Below are positions 23,147-35,340 of a stretch of 64,000 nucleotides of DNA, in pieces (position 1 is the stretch's first letter; each line of letters begins with the position of its first letter). The position numbers were made by a program, and so were the translations under genes. The stretch lies in NCBI GenBank assembly GCA_003255065.1, contig QAOA01006583.1, positions 1-64,000 of the forward strand. Reading direction: 5' to 3'. The stretch is from Cercis canadensis. Its lineage: Eukaryota > Streptophyta > Magnoliopsida > Fabales > Fabaceae. Under the pieces are notes generated by a model. The model was not told where the DNA came from. It saw only the letters and a list, made by a program, of their open reading frames with translations, and searched no databases.

Positions 23147-23275
23147 TTCACCTACTAGCTTAAGCTTTTAGGTTGAAATATTTTATTATCATGATATCAT
23201 AGCTTCTTTGACCAAGTGATATGAAGTTGGATTCCTTCTACCTCCTTGTCTTCAATTAAAATAAAACTTTAACAC
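23147..23275 (+). mobile_element. Degraded TRIM copy
   Basis: On the plus strand: LTR piece (actagcttaagcttttaggttgaa), a degenerate primer-binding site (atgatatcatagc for tggtatcagagc), then internal sequence with ttctttgaccaagtg and ggattccttctacctcc. The same order, on the opposite strand, is seen at 51206-51369. Confidence 0.62.
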
Positions 23276-23682
23276 ACAGTCTGAGAGGGCCTATAATTTG
23301 TCCACAGTTCAAGTTGAAAGGCCTTTCTCATGTTGGGGCGCGGTCTTGACCTTCATCCAATAGCATGTGCTTTTCATTTATTCTTTTTTTGTTCTTTTAG
23401 TTTTTCTAATGAGCTTTTGCTTTTCGATTGAAATGGTTCTTGACAAAATTCATGTTAGGCTCTACTAATAAGAAGCAATTATTGACTGTAAATAGAAGTT
23501 AATTAGGTAGCTTACAACCGAATTGGAAGAGCAACTAAGTTGTAGCTCAGCTCCCCTTGACTTGCTAACACCATTTGTATCCCAATTCAGAAAGCAAAAA
23601 ATGAACATTTAGGAGACTGAACAAAGCCTGATCACTTGCTCGCCAGATCAATTGAATGAGCAATTGAGCCAAAGACAAGAAC

Positions 23683-23790
23683 AAAGCCTTCAGTGTAACC
23701 CCCTTAACTTCCACTTCTGCATGTTTCTGGATGTTAATCTGATCACAACATGGAGTAGTGGAAGCCTTTGAGGGTTACTAAAGGCCTTTT
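23683..23790 (-). ncRNA. MIR477-like: miR477-like hairpin L4
   Basis: Two arms of about 40 bases around a loop of about 25 bases. The minus-strand 21-mer at 23758-23778 contains AACCCTCAAAGGCTTCCAC. Pairing is good at both ends, but the centre of the 21-mer faces a run of four or five mismatches, which is poor by current plant miRNA criteria. A TATA box is about 90 bases upstream. May be a decaying or atypically processed copy. Confidence 0.52.
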
Positions 23791-23866
23791 CCTTCAAAAC
23801 TGATGCATGGATTACCAAATCTCTTGTTCAGCTACATCTAATTCTACAAATCAAGTACTCCTATCC

Positions 23867-23873
23867 TTATATA
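23867..23873 (-). promoter_or_regulatory. TATA box of L4
   Basis: Minus strand CATCTATATAAGGATAG at the expected distance upstream of the hairpin. Confidence 0.58.
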
Positions 23874-25815
23874 GATGGATGACAGATTCTGATGACACAC
23901 TTTATTTTATATTTTATTTTATTGGATGGTTAATCACTTGCATGACCTATGAAAATTCTGTTTGTCGATCAGGAATAATTGAAATATATGTATCAGAATT
24001 ATAGGTTAGCTTAATTCCTTGCAGGTTGTAATAAAATAATGGAGTAAAAGCAATGAAGTCCACGGCCTTTAATTCCCTAAATAATAGATAATATTTCATT
24101 TAGCGTTTACGAATGTATGGTAGTTCCAATGGAGCATAATTCACATTGTCCTCCAAGGAAGCCAAAGGCCAATTATGCAGCCAATGTCTCCATAATTGTT
24201 AGGTTAATATGCTCATTAAGAATTTTACTTCACATGTCAAAGGGTTATATATAAAGGAATATGATGTATAACTTTTTGTATATTGTGAGAGAATATATCT
24301 CCAAACCACGTCCTTCTGTACTCAACAGCCTTTCTAAGAGAACAAATGTTCAGAATCTTCTTTTGCGAAACAAATAAAAATAAAAGCGAATAAGGAAAGC
24401 GTGCTGTTAATCACATGTCTGATTTTAGCTACACTAGATCTGTAGACTATTGTGAAGAATATGTGCCTACTGTGACTTCTGAGAAGTGACAATTACCTTA
24501 AGCCTGATTATAAGCAACTATAAACCATATTGGTACAATAATAATATTAAAGTATTGTATTTGAATTGTATCTAAAGTTTGTTGTAATTGCTTTATTCTA
24601 TCATTAAAAAGCCATCTACATTTATAGCTGCTGTCTTTGAATTAGGTCATTTAGTTAAATTGTACTTCAATAACACGTAAAAACGTTTCTTCTCTTTCTT
24701 TTTTTTTCTCTCTCTCTAGGTGTTCCATCCCAAAAAAGTAGGCTTAAATACAACTTTCCCTTCTAACTTTTGAAAAATTTTAGTTCAAATGTTTTGTCCT
24801 TGTAGTTTTTGAATTAGAGAAATTAAATTTTCTGCACTTAACGGCAGTCACACACATCAGAATAATTACACTAACCACACTGATAACAACTTGATGACAT
24901 GATAATGGTGTTCTACAGTAACATATTGCTAGATATAAAATCATTCTTAAGCATTCACCTAACATCTTAAATTTGTTAGATGAATCAATTCTTAACACAA
25001 ATTTTTGTTGTTGATCGCCACATCTCATAATAGAGTAATTGACCACTCGTAAACGATAGGACAAAGTGGCACAAGAACATAACATTTTGTGAAAGACTTT
25101 TTCGGAAAGCTTGAAAAATGGTATCCAGTTTGACCTTTACTCTTTTCCAAAGGCTTTGATTCCCTAAGGAAAATTAGATAATGTTTCATTCTCAATCACA
25201 AATATTGAAAGTTTAGACCCAAAGAATATATGGTAGTTCCAATGGCGCATAATTCACATCGTGCAGCATGTTTATGACTTTAAATATTCAAATCTTCATT
25301 TGCACCAAATTAAAATCAAATCAGGAGACATTGCTAATTAACCACATGTCTGCATACCACGTACATTATATAAGATAAAGTATAGAAAAGGGAAAACAAA
25401 CTCAATTGTATTCAGTAACTTGCTATCAATATATACAGATTTTTTGAGTAACAAACTAAAAAATATTCCCTAGTGCTATCCTACACTTGAATATAACATT
25501 TGAACTAATTCTAAGGATAAGGTATTAAAGAATCATATGTCAAGATTGTAACTGAAAGTGGTTACAGGGGAAATATGTGACTGTCACGTGACTATTACTC
25601 GTTTACATTATACCTATAGTGAAGAATATTTGCGTCTTGTGGCTGCTGGAAAGTTAGTGACAATCATTCTTTGCCATAAGCCAGTCTTTAAGAACCTTGT
25701 AAACTATTAGGTATCATAATCGATCATGTTTTACAGTGCTTTCTTCTTAGTATCCGAGTCGTTTCTTAAATCAATTATAAATCTTCATTCCATTGTTAGA
25801 AATCAATGTAAAATA

Positions 25816-26041
25816 TATTGGTGTAGTAACCACCTCTTGAATTTCAAATCTTGAAATTCAAATTATGCATTCTGTTTATAAGTTGTTACTAATAGATTAG
25901 GTTGACTCATTCAAATGTATAGCAACCAATCTTATCTTATCTTTCTGATCTCTTTGTGAACCCTAACCATATTGTGTATATAAGTTAGACATAGTCAATG
26001 AGAATATCAACTCTCCTTTTCCTTAGTTTTATACGTTTATA
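25816..26041 (+). repeat. copia-3 5' LTR
   Basis: 226 bases starting TATTGGTG and ending TTTATA directly before the primer-binding site TGGTATCAGAGC (26042-26053). The ends are not the usual TG/CA, but both LTRs agree and the empty sites fix the boundaries. Confidence 0.88.
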
Positions 26042-26089
26042 TGGTATCAGAGCTCTCCTAGCCTAACAGCTCCCAAATGATCCAAAACA

Positions 26090-26842
26090 ATGGCTTCCAA
26101 TAGTTCCACCAACACCATGAATGATGCCAATACTGTCTTCACACCCCATGACCCAAAGAATGTTGTCCAAATCAATACCATCACTCAACTAACTATCAAG
26201 CTGACCGGCACCAATTATCCTGCTTCGCACAAGCAGTTTCGATCCCTTCTCATTGGCCATGACTTGGTAGGCCATGTCACCGATGCCAAGCCTTGTCCCT
26301 CACCTCTTCTTGAAGGCGATGATGCTGAAGAAAGTGTTAGCAACCCAGCTTATCATTACTAGGTCCGGCAAGATCAATTGCTCTACCTTGCCATTTTAAG
26401 CTCATGTGAAGCTGATGCACATAGCATCATGTCTTCCATAGAGACCTCCGCTAAAGCATGGGTCAAGCTTCAGAAGGCTTATGCCAATCGTTCTCAATCC
26501 TGTGTCATGTCTCTCAAGGAGCGTCTAGCCTCACTTACCAAAGGCACTTCCTCTGTCTCAGACTAGCTAAACACTATCAAAGGTATTGCAAATGAACTCT
26601 CTTTAATTGGCTATCCTCTTGATGACATTGACCTTTTTATCTATGCTCTAAGTGGCCTTGGTCCTGCCTTTCGAGAGATCTCTACCTCTCTTCGCACTCG
26701 TGAGACCCCAATCACCTTTGGTGATCTCTTTGATATGCTTGTTGATCATGAATTCTCTCGTCAAAGAGAAGAACGACTCCATGGTGGTGTTGTCCCTATT
26801 ATAGTAAATTTTGCCAAATGAAACCATGCACCCTCCTACCAC
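26090..26842 (+). pseudogene. copia-3 Gag, broken
   Basis: Starts MASNSSTNTM and carries the copia Gag segment LTGTNYPASHKQFRSLLIGHDL. Stops fall at 26360-26362, where a tryptophan is expected (TGG to TAG), and at 26564-26566. Between and after them Gag homology continues in frame (YALSGLGPAFREIST, DMLVDHEF) to about 26817. The zinc knuckle is read in another frame near 26910-26970 and has tyrosine in place of its second cysteine. Confidence 0.85.
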
Positions 26843-26849
26843 AAAAACC

Positions 26850-27463
26850 GCACATAGTCTAACTCAAACCCTCATCTCCGCCACCCATCAAACACTGCCA
26901 CTACTCCTCTTATTTGTCAATACTATGACAAATGTGGACATAGTGCTAAAGAATGCTACAAGCTTCATGGTTATACTGCTAAACCGGCTGCACTGGTTAC
27001 TCACATGGCTCAAGTTGTCCATCCTACATCCAACACACATTGGCTAATGGATTCCAGTTTGAAAATCTCACACACAAGTTCAGCTACCTTAAACATCACC
27101 TCTATTCCCTTACAGCTTTCTAATATTTTATATGTTCCTTCCATTAACCAAAATCTTCTTTCTGTTTCTCAATTACGCAAACACAATCAAGTCTCAGTTG
27201 AATTTTTTCCTTCTTATTTTGAGGTAAAGGCACTGAGCACGGGGGCGACTCTTCTACTAGGGCTAAATGAAGGCAACGTCTACAAGCTTCCATCACTACC
27301 TTCCTCATCTCTACATGTGTCCCATGTCACTTTCAAACCAACCATGGACTTATGGTACTCACGACTTAGACATCCAGCCTCTAGGATTTTATCTCATGTT
27401 ATTTCTTCTAGTAATTTACTTGTTCCTAGTTTAAAGCCCGTTTCTTGTATTTCTTGTCTTTGA
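26850..27463 (+). pseudogene. copia-3 zinc knuckle, protease remnant and pre-integrase
   Basis: The zinc-knuckle region (CGHSAKECYKLHGY) is followed by a shortened protease in which the active-site DSGA reads DSSL and runs directly into LKISHTSSATL, so the stretch after DSG is deleted. The GAG_pre-integrase region follows (NILYVPSINQNLLSVSQL; LWYSRLRHPASRIL in place of LWHxRLGHP). A stop at 27461-27463 precedes the integrase core. Confidence 0.82.
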
Positions 27464-28513
27464 AATAAAAGCCATAAGTTGTCATTTTCTATGTCCACTG
27501 TTACTAGTACTCAACCCCTTGATGTCATGTATGCTAATGTCTGGGGTCCAGCACTTGTGTCCTCCATTGATAATTTTCACTTCTATATCATTTTTGTTGA
27601 CCACTACTCTAAATATATTTGGTTGTATCCTTTAAAACACAAAACTGATGTCTCTATAATTTTTCCTACCTTTAAGAACCTTGTAGAAAATAAATTCCAC
27701 ACCAGAATTAAAACCATTTATATTGATAATGGTGGCGAATTTATTGCTCTTCATTCTTATCTTGCTTCACATGGCATCTCTCATTACACCGCCCCTCCCC
27801 ATACCCCTGAACATAATGGTGTCTTTGAAATCCGTCATCGCCATTTTGTTGAAACAGCTAGGTGTCTACTTTATCAAGCTTCCTTGCCCTCTCATTTCTG
27901 GTCCTTTGCACTTCAAACAACTACCTACTTGATTAACAGGATGCCTACTCATCTCCTTCATATGTCCACACCCCATGCTACCCTCTTTGGTTCCTCTCCT
28001 AATTATTCTAAGCTTCGTACGTTTGGCTACTTATGTTTTCCATGGCTTAAACCTTACTCCAAGTCCAAACTAGACAAACGCTCATCCCCTTGCATTTTTC
28101 TTGGCTATTCTTCTTCTCAAAGTGCTTATCTTTGTTTTAATCCCCTCATAAATCGCATTTATCCCAGTAGGCATGTTGAGTTTGTACAAAATATTTTTTC
28201 TTATCCTCAGTTTCATTCTCAGTCAAACTCTTCTTTCTCAGTGTCTAAGGATTTAGTTTCTTCCCTTGATTCTTCTCTCACCACTAGTGTCCCATACCAC
28301 TCCAACTATTCTCTCACTCTGCCCCACCCTTCTCCCAACCTCAATCCTTCTTCCTCTCATCCTATTCTCATAACCTCTAACTCTCCCCAACGGTCTCCCT
28401 CTCAAACAGATGCTTCATTCCCTCCTATTGCAAAACTGAGTCCCCTTGTTGTCCATGTTGGCACCTTAGGTAATGTTCCTCCTTCTACTTCCACTCACCC
28501 CATGGTTACTTAG
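27464..28513 (+). pseudogene. copia-3 integrase core and C-terminus
   Basis: A 344-codon open frame from 27479 covering the integrase core. The first catalytic aspartate is replaced by asparagine (MYANVWGP where related copia proteins have a TDVWGP motif), so catalysis should be lost. The second aspartate (YIDNGGEF) and the glutamate (FEIRHRHFVE) remain. The C-terminal FGYLCFPWLKPY and RSSPCIFLGYS motifs are present, followed by a Ser/Pro-rich tail ending at 28513. Confidence 0.87.
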
Positions 28514-29337
28514 TCAAAGAATGAGATTTCTAAACTGAGAAAGGCCTTTATTGTTCTTAAATATCCTTTACCTTGTCCAGTTGAACCTACATGTATTTCT
28601 CAGGCTATCAAGTCTCCAGAATGGAAGCAAACCATGTCCAATGAATTCAATGCTCTCCTTAAAAGTGGCACTTGAGATTAGGGATGGCAATGGGGCGGGG
28701 ATGGGGCGGGGCAAGCAGTCCCCGTCCCCATCCCCGAAGGGCATGGGGATGCCCCATCCCCAGACCCATCCCCGGCGGGGATTTTTCAACATCCCCATCC
28801 CCGCCCCACTAAATCCCCATCTGCCCCATGCCCCGCCCCATTTACCCATACAACCATACTTTTTTTAAATATACACAATTTACAAGTTTAATCTATCGAT
28901 CACGATTTCTAATTAAAATTCAAGTTTAATCGAACAAGATAATATAAATAATGCTCAAATAACATCATCAAGAATTCAAGATATCCTCAAGCAACAACAA
29001 TAACATAAATAATATTCAAACAAAATTATAAAAATTGTTCTTAAACAATTATAAAAGTCAATAAGAAATCATAATAAGTACAAAAGGCTCCAAGCAATTA
29101 AAATAAGTACAATTTATGAAGTTCTAATGTTGGTTGAAGTTGAACCACTCTCCATATTCTACAAAACCAACAAAAAAAAAAAGAAAAAAAATTTAGGTTT
29201 GGGGAAAATGGAACTCAAGGTCGAGGGACTGAGGGAAGAAGGGTCAGGTCAATGTATTGGTGATTTAGTGTGGGAAAACCTTAGGCCATAATGACCCTGT
29301 TTTGTGAAGAAATTTTTTTTAAAATATTTATGTAATG

Positions 29338-29379
<42 letters not shown>

Positions 29380-30580
29380 CGGGGTGGGGCAGGGCTTCCC
29401 CATCCCCAGACCCGCCCCTATCAAATTACCCATAAAATTACCCATCCCCATCCCCATACCCATACCCGAACGGGTAAAAAAACCGGGGCCCCATCAGGTC
29501 TGAGGCAAATTGCCATCCCTACTTGAGATCTTGTTCCATCTCACTCATCTTACAACATTGTTGGCAACAAATGAGTCTTTCATCTCAAGAGAAATTAGGA
29601 TGGTAGTGTTGCATGGTACAAGGCAAGGCTGGTTGCCAAGGGCTTTCATCAAAGACTTGGTCTTGATTTTCATGACACTTTTAGTCTAGTGGTTCGGCCT
29701 CAAACCATTAAAATTGTTCTTTTCCTTGCTAATTCTTATGGTTGGCGCATGTGTCAAATGGATGTCAACAATGCCTTCTTTTATGGCACTCTCATTGAAG
29801 AAGTCTACATGGCTCAACCTCCAGGCTTTAAACATCCAACATTTCCCAATCATGTCTGTAAATTGCACAAGGCCTCAAACAGACACCTCATGCATGGTAT
29901 GATATTTTAAAGTCCTTTCTCTTGGGTTTCAGATTCACTAACTCCAAGTATGACATGTCTCTCTTTGTTTACAAGAAGGGTAATACCATAGCCTATTTCC
30001 TTGTTTATGTTGATGACTTACTATTGACGGGCAATAATCCCATTTTTCTCAAGAAATTTCAGCAAGCTCTTTCTCAGTAATTTTCTCTCAAAGATCTTGG
30101 TTGTCCTAGTTACTTTCTTGGTGTCGAAATCGTCGCCACGTCTACTGGTCTCTTACTTACACAACACAAATATGTGTGTGACTTATTGGACAAAGCATCC
30201 ATGCAGGGTGAACGTCCTGTGAACACTCTAATGGCCACTACTTGCTCCCTTGCTCCACTAGTAGATGGCTCCTCTTGTGACACCAAGTTGTATCGGTGTC
30301 TTGTTGGTTCTTTGCAATATCTTGCTCTTACTCGCCCCGACATCAACTTCTCTGTTAACAAACTTGCTCAGCACAATGCAAGTTCCTCAAGATCATCACT
30401 TTGAAGCACTTAAACGTGTCCTTCAATATTTAAAGTCCACAATTGATCATGGTATTCACCTTAAGAAGGACAACTCGTTTCCTCTCATTGCTTATTGTGA
30501 TGTGGATTAGGCCGGTGATCATGTTGACAGAAAATCCACCGAGGTTTACATTGCTTATCTTGGCTCCAACCCTGTGTCGT
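28514..30580 (+). pseudogene. copia-3 reverse transcriptase, interrupted by a MITE
   Basis: RT begins AIKSPEWKQTMSNEFNAL before 28671, is interrupted by the MITE (28679-29521), then resumes with WYKARLVAKGFHQRLG and QMDVNNAFFYGTLIEEVYMAQPPG. Further breaks follow near 29908 and 30079. The polymerase site YVDD is intact at 30006-30017. ALTRPDINFSVNKLAQ marks the connection region. At least six stops or shifts lie between 28513 and 30580. Confidence 0.83.
28679..29521. mobile_element. hAT-type MITE (hAT-1) nested in copia-3
   Basis: An 843-base insertion with a perfect 12-base terminal inverted repeat TAGGGATGGCAA/TTGCCATCCCTA and an 8-base target duplication cttgagat (28671-28678 and 29522-29529), both typical of hAT transposons. 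It has no transposase ORF. The subterminal zones are very GC-rich (blocks of gggg and cccc) against an AT-rich centre with an (AT)n run at about 29340-29375. Related to the element at 60300-60706. Confidence 0.9.
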
Positions 30581-31225
30581 AGGCTACTCATAAGCAATAT
30601 TCTGTTGATAGATCTTCGAGAGAGACTGAATAAAGAACTATTGCTTCTACCTTTGCTGAATTGCTATGGCTCAAACAACTTTTACAGGAAATGGGCCTTG
30701 CATTGCCATGTTCTCCACACATTTTCTTAGATAATATTGGTGCTACCTACCTCTGTGTCAATCCAGTTTTTCATTCTCAAATGAAACATCTTGCCATTGA
30801 CTACCATTTTGTTCATGATTTAGTGGCTAATGGTTCATTACGGGTTACTCGTAAGCAATATTCTGTTGATAGATCTTCGACAGAGGCTGAATATAGAATT
30901 ATTGCTTCTACCTCTACTGAATTGCTATGGCTCAAACAACTTTTACAGGAAATGGGCCTTGCATTGCCATGTTCTCCACACATTTTCTCAGATAATATTG
31001 GTGCTACCTACCTCTGTGTCAATCCAGTTTTTCATTCTCAGATGAAACATCTTGCCATTGACTACCATTTTGTTCATGATTTAGTGGCTAATGGTTCAAT
31101 ACGGGTTTCTCATGCTCCATCCAATCACCAACTTGCAGACTTACTCACCAAACCACTTTCAGGGCCACGACATCTCTTTCTCAAAAACAAGATTGGTGTC
31201 GTTCAGTCCTCCACCATCTTGCAGG
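30581..31225 (+). pseudogene. copia-3 RNase H with in-frame tandem duplication
   Basis: The RNase H tail contains the motifs SSTEAEY, DNIGATYL and MKHLAIDYHFVHD. A 261-base (87-codon) stretch is repeated in tandem (about 30587-30847 and 30848-31108): the strings aagcaatattctgttgatag, ctatggctcaaac and the block up to gtggctaatggttca occur twice, about 95% identical by eye. The second copy ends normally (HAPSNHQLADLLTKPL). The first copy has a disrupted SSTEAEY. Confidence 0.85.
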
Positions 31226-31229
31226 GGTG

Positions 31230-31455
31230 TATTGGTGTAGTAACCACCTCTTGAATTTGAAATCTTGAAATTCAAATTATGCATTCTGTTTATAAGTTGT
31301 TACTAATAGATTAGGTTGACTCATTCAAATGTATAGCAACCAATCTTATCTTATTTTTCTGATCTCTTTGTAAACCCTAACCATATTGTGTATATAAGTT
31401 ACACAAAGTCAATGAGAATATTAACTCTCCTTTCCATCAGTTTTATACGTTTATA
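31230..31455 (+). repeat. copia-3 3' LTR
   Basis: A 226-base copy of the 5' LTR preceded by a polypurine-type tract gcaggggtg. It differs from the 5' LTR at about nine positions by eye. Confidence 0.88.
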
Positions 31456-31566
31456 GAATATACCCCAACATGATTATTGAATAAAAAAATCTTAATAACT
31501 TGTAAAACATTTATTTCATCTAAAAATTTAAGATTGAATGAGCAATAATTGAGCCAAAGACAAGAA

Positions 31567-31676
31567 CAAAGCCTTCAGTGTAACCTCCTTAACTTCCACT
31601 TCTGCATGTTTCTGGATGTTAATCCGATCACAACATGGAGTAGTGGAAGCCTTTGAGGGTTACTATAATGCCTTTT
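31567..31676 (-). ncRNA. MIR477-like: miR477-like hairpin L5
   Basis: Closely related to L4 over both arms and the loop. The minus-strand 21-mer at 31643-31663 is identical to that of L4. Upstream the TATA box is degraded (plus-strand cttacatatacatgg near 31779-31793), so this locus may be silent. Central mismatches as in L4. Confidence 0.45.
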
Positions 31677-33995
31677 TCCCTTCAAAACTCATGCATAGGC
31701 AGATAGGCTCAATAAATTAAATATGTTTCTCAACCACATCTACTTACACAGTTACACAAGCCCATTACCCTTATCCTTACATATACATGGATTACAGATT
31801 TTGATGATCCACTTCAATTTATATTTTTATTTTATTGGATTTAGTTACTTGCACCTACGAAAATTCTCTTTGTCGATCACGAATAATTGTATCAGAACTA
31901 CAAATCAGCTTAATATTCTTTCAAGGTCTAGCTGCTGCTTGGATGGAGAGTGCACAAATGGTGCCAAATTGTGCTTGCTTTTGAGATTATTGCTTTCGAC
32001 TTTTTTCGATGGCCAAACTTCATTTCTTTATAATATTCTTCTTCGCATTTGGATATGGTATTATTGCAATCAATCAAATCTAAATTTGTAGAACATTGCT
32101 GCTTATAGTCAAATATATATTCTCTTCCCGTCAGTCATTGCCAACTGCATGCAGAGAATATTCATTATTACTAACCATGCATAAGGTTCAAAATTACTTT
32201 ATGCATAATTTAAAATAATAGGATTTGCTATGCTACACTTAAAAGTGGGGTAATTTTTTTCTAAACTTTCATGATAGCCCAATTTATGCAACTTAAGCTA
32301 GTCTGTAACTGCTTTTACTCATACTAAGTCACTGTTATTTATGAGAGTTTTGCAATGAACTCCAAAACATGAGTTACTTTTAGTCTAAAATGGAGTTTTA
32401 ATAGGTATGATAGTCCTACCCTCATTTTTGAGGGGATAACACATATCAACTCCCATAATTTAGATATTTTCTGAATATTGATATAGGTTACAATGGGTTA
32501 TACTCTTAATTTTAGTATGTATTTCTTTTTCTTTTTTTTTTTCTTTCCCTCAAAGATAGGATATTTAAATTATAATGTATATTTACATATATTTTCAAGA
32601 AACTCCTTTCATAAAAAAGTGTAGATATTTAAGTCAATAATATTATTACAGTAACATCACAAATCACCAAGAAGCCAACACAGAAGGACTTTATCCCAGG
32701 TTCTCAAAAAGCCCCAAACTTTAAAAACTAACTACTTGATTATTTGAGCTATTACTTAGGTTAATTTTAGCATGCATTTCACTTTTAGTATGTAGAAGAT
32801 GAAAAATGACATGCACAATCAAACTTTATGTATTATACCAAGAGAAAGTCTTGCACTATAAAACTTCTATATATACTATTTTTCAATATGATAGACATAC
32901 TAGTATTAATAAATTTTTTCTTTTTAATTTATAAAACTAAGCCATGGCTACGATTTGTAATTAGTAATTTCTTCCTACCTAGCTAGTTTCAATTTTACGC
33001 AAAACATTCATATGCCAAATAATACATTATAAAGATTGTTACCATATTTGTACCAAAAAGTCTATGGTCAATTTGTATTGAGATTGTTTTTAGGGCCTAT
33101 GACTTCTATATTTGAATCCATAGCCAAAGTACTAAAAAGAATATTGTTATCATATTTGTGTTGAGTTTGCATGGACCCATACATATTAAATATATGTACA
33201 TTATACTATAAGCTGATTTTTTTGGTTATATGATGACATTGAGGCTCGAATTCTTCATTCTCCTATAAACTATCATAATTTCTCATCACTAGATCACATC
33301 TAATAGTATACTATAAGCAGGTTTTTAACAAGAAATAAACAGTGTCATAAACTAGTTGTTGATGATCTAAAAGAACATATTAATATTGCTTTATTTCAAA
33401 TTGGTGTTTTTGACCAACCAAATTCTTAAACGTTTTGAAAATTATTTATTTTAAGAGTAATGCTATATTTAACCAGAAAAAATCTATCAGAATCTTCCCA
33501 AAATTCAAATGTGGTTATTAATGAAACAAAGTGGTGGGATCCACATATTCAAAAGAGGATGTTTATAAGTTTGCATTATTTTGGCTGCAATTTTGACTGA
33601 GTAGTATTTCAATATTGAATGAACACAAGCAAGCCTTAATCAAGTTTGTTCATGACTTATTCAATGAATACATTGGTTTACTTATTCCTGTATTTATCTT
33701 ATATATATTTAGCAAAAAGAACGGATACACATGAATAGCAGAAATTAAAACTGGAGAAGGGTCAGCTAAAACGAAGTTCCAAATTCAGCTTGAGCAATTT
33801 TAGTTTAATTATCGGGAATTCAGATTTGAACTCTTTTAGCTAACAATAAGTTAATTAGTCATCACTTCCTTGAAGATATACCATGGTTGAACAACGGTGC
33901 CTTCCAAATGAAATGCACTTTTGGTTTTCAGTTTTCGTATAAAATAATTCGATAGAAATTTTCTTTTTATAATTTTTGTTTCGACATCTATCAAG
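31677..33995. other. Non-coding AT-rich sequence
   Basis: The first 200 bases are the L5 upstream region, related to that of L4. A 122-codon ORF across it (31723-32091) is not credible. The rest shows no gene, tRNA or element that I can support. Confidence 0.4.
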
Positions 33996-34000
33996 AAAGG

Positions 34001-35334
34001 TGTTGAGTGAGTTTTATACTCACTCTTTAGATGTCTTTTTGCAAAGTATTTGGTTGGTTTTTGAGGAATGATGGCCACTTATTATAAGTTTTATGTTAAA
34101 TTGCAGAACTCATGGACTAAAGTGAAGGAATGAAGTAAAGGGAGGATTTGGACAGAAAACCAGTGCTGCAGCCCTTGAAATCCAGCGCCGCAGATCTTGG
34201 AGCATCAGAATGCATGAACTGGACAGCAAGCCAGCGCCGCAGCCCTTGAAATCCAGTGCCGCAGCGCTAAAGTACTGAAAATTCAGTCTCAAGCAGAGAA
34301 TCAGTGCCGCAGTGCCTGTGATCCAGCACCGCAGCCCCAATCTTCCAGCAACCCAGCGCTAGTCCCCAGCACCCACAACAGCAATTCAAGCAGTGTTTCC
34401 AGTGCCGTAGCGCCCCGGCGCGGGATACTGATACATGTTACTCTATTTCTCTAGTTTTAGGGCTTTTCTTTAGTGGTATAAATAGGATATCTAGGGAATT
34501 AGAAAGGGGTTCGTTCTTAGACACTTTTGGAGGCAGAAAGGAGGCAAAGCAAGGATTGAAGGGAGGAAATGCAAAGCTGATTCGAACTTCAAACCAGAGT
34601 TTTTCCTCTTTTACCTTTGAATCATGTCTCAATTTTATTCTTTCTTGTTCTCTTCATCTAGCATGAACTAATTCTCTTATCTAGGGGTACGATGTAGCCT
34701 AATTAGGACCAGCTGTAGTTTCTTATGAAGTTAATTCCATTATTTATCTCTTCAATTTGAGTGTTTATCTCTTCTCTTAATGCTTCTGATTGTCTGACCA
34801 ATAATTAGATGAATTGTTAATCACAATGAGACGGAAGGAGAGTTGTGTGTCAAGTTCCTTGGGGTAAATGCCATGAGTTACATGGAGGATAGGAATATAC
34901 CTCCATGGCTCATGTAATTAGTTAAAAAGATCCACAAAACTAAATGAATTCATACAGGGATATACATGGTTAGTAATTAAGGGATATTTATACTAGACCT
35001 TGGGAGAGGCTAGTGAATAAATTAGGGAATCTTGATTAGCAAATAGGAAGATAAATTGGAGTTAATGGAATATGGAATGAAAGCTGGGAGTAATTATGGT
35101 GAAATCGGAACCCTAGGTGTTTCTCTCTTGCTGAATCTATCATTTTTCTGGTTTACATTGTGTTGTTCTATTTTCAGTTGTTTCATTGAAATATCTCCAT
35201 ATCGATTGATTAGATAAAGTTAAGGTTAACCCTCTTTCGGTAGTTGGTACATTAGTCCTCGTGGGAACGATAAATTTATCTCATTTTATTACTTGCAAAC
35301 GACAACGTACACTTGCGTTGGAATTTTTACAACA
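34001..35334 (+). repeat. Gypsy 5' LTR
   Basis: 1334 bases. A TATA box (TATAAATAG, 34477-34485) lies about 480 bases in. Upstream of it, 34160-34430 holds many imperfect copies of CAGCGCCGCAGC, strikingly GC-rich. The 3' LTR has an extra stretch of about 16 bases near 44730 that is missing here. Confidence 0.92.
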
Positions 35335-35340
35335 AGTTTT

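Larger units (their letters stand above)
25816..31455 (+). mobile_element. Ty1/copia retrotransposon copia-3 with nested MITE
   Basis: Two 226-base LTRs (25816-26041 and 31230-31455) flank an internal region in the order gag, protease, integrase, RT, RNase H. The target duplication is aaata on the left and gaata on the right; U1 (near 14806) and U6 (near 49210) show the empty site gtaaaatatacccc. Counting by eye, the LTRs differ at about 9 of 226 positions. gag, protease and RT are interrupted by stops and deletions, and a hAT MITE sits in RT, so the copy is dead. Confidence 0.93.
23640..31540. repeat. Duplicated unit U4, split by copia-3
   Basis: Homology to U1/U2/U6 runs from about 24030 to 25815 and resumes at 31461-31540 after the copia-3 insertion. 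Its hairpin L4 is separated from the body by sequence not shared with U1. Immediately after the resumed part comes a second copy of the L4 neighbourhood (31540-31680), showing that hairpin and body are joined repeatedly in tandem. Confidence 0.78.

Noticed and set aside
28551..29526. ORFs of 60-105 codons on both strands
   Set aside because: They lie in the GC-rich blocks and (AT)n run of the hAT-1 MITE and are low-complexity shadows.
31723..32091. 122-codon ORF
   Set aside because: It overlaps the L5 upstream region on the opposite strand and has a composition typical of AT-rich non-coding sequence.
34110..34340. 76-codon minus-strand ORF in the gypsy LTR
   Set aside because: It is generated by the CAGCGCCGCAGC-type repeats and is not kept in the 3' LTR.
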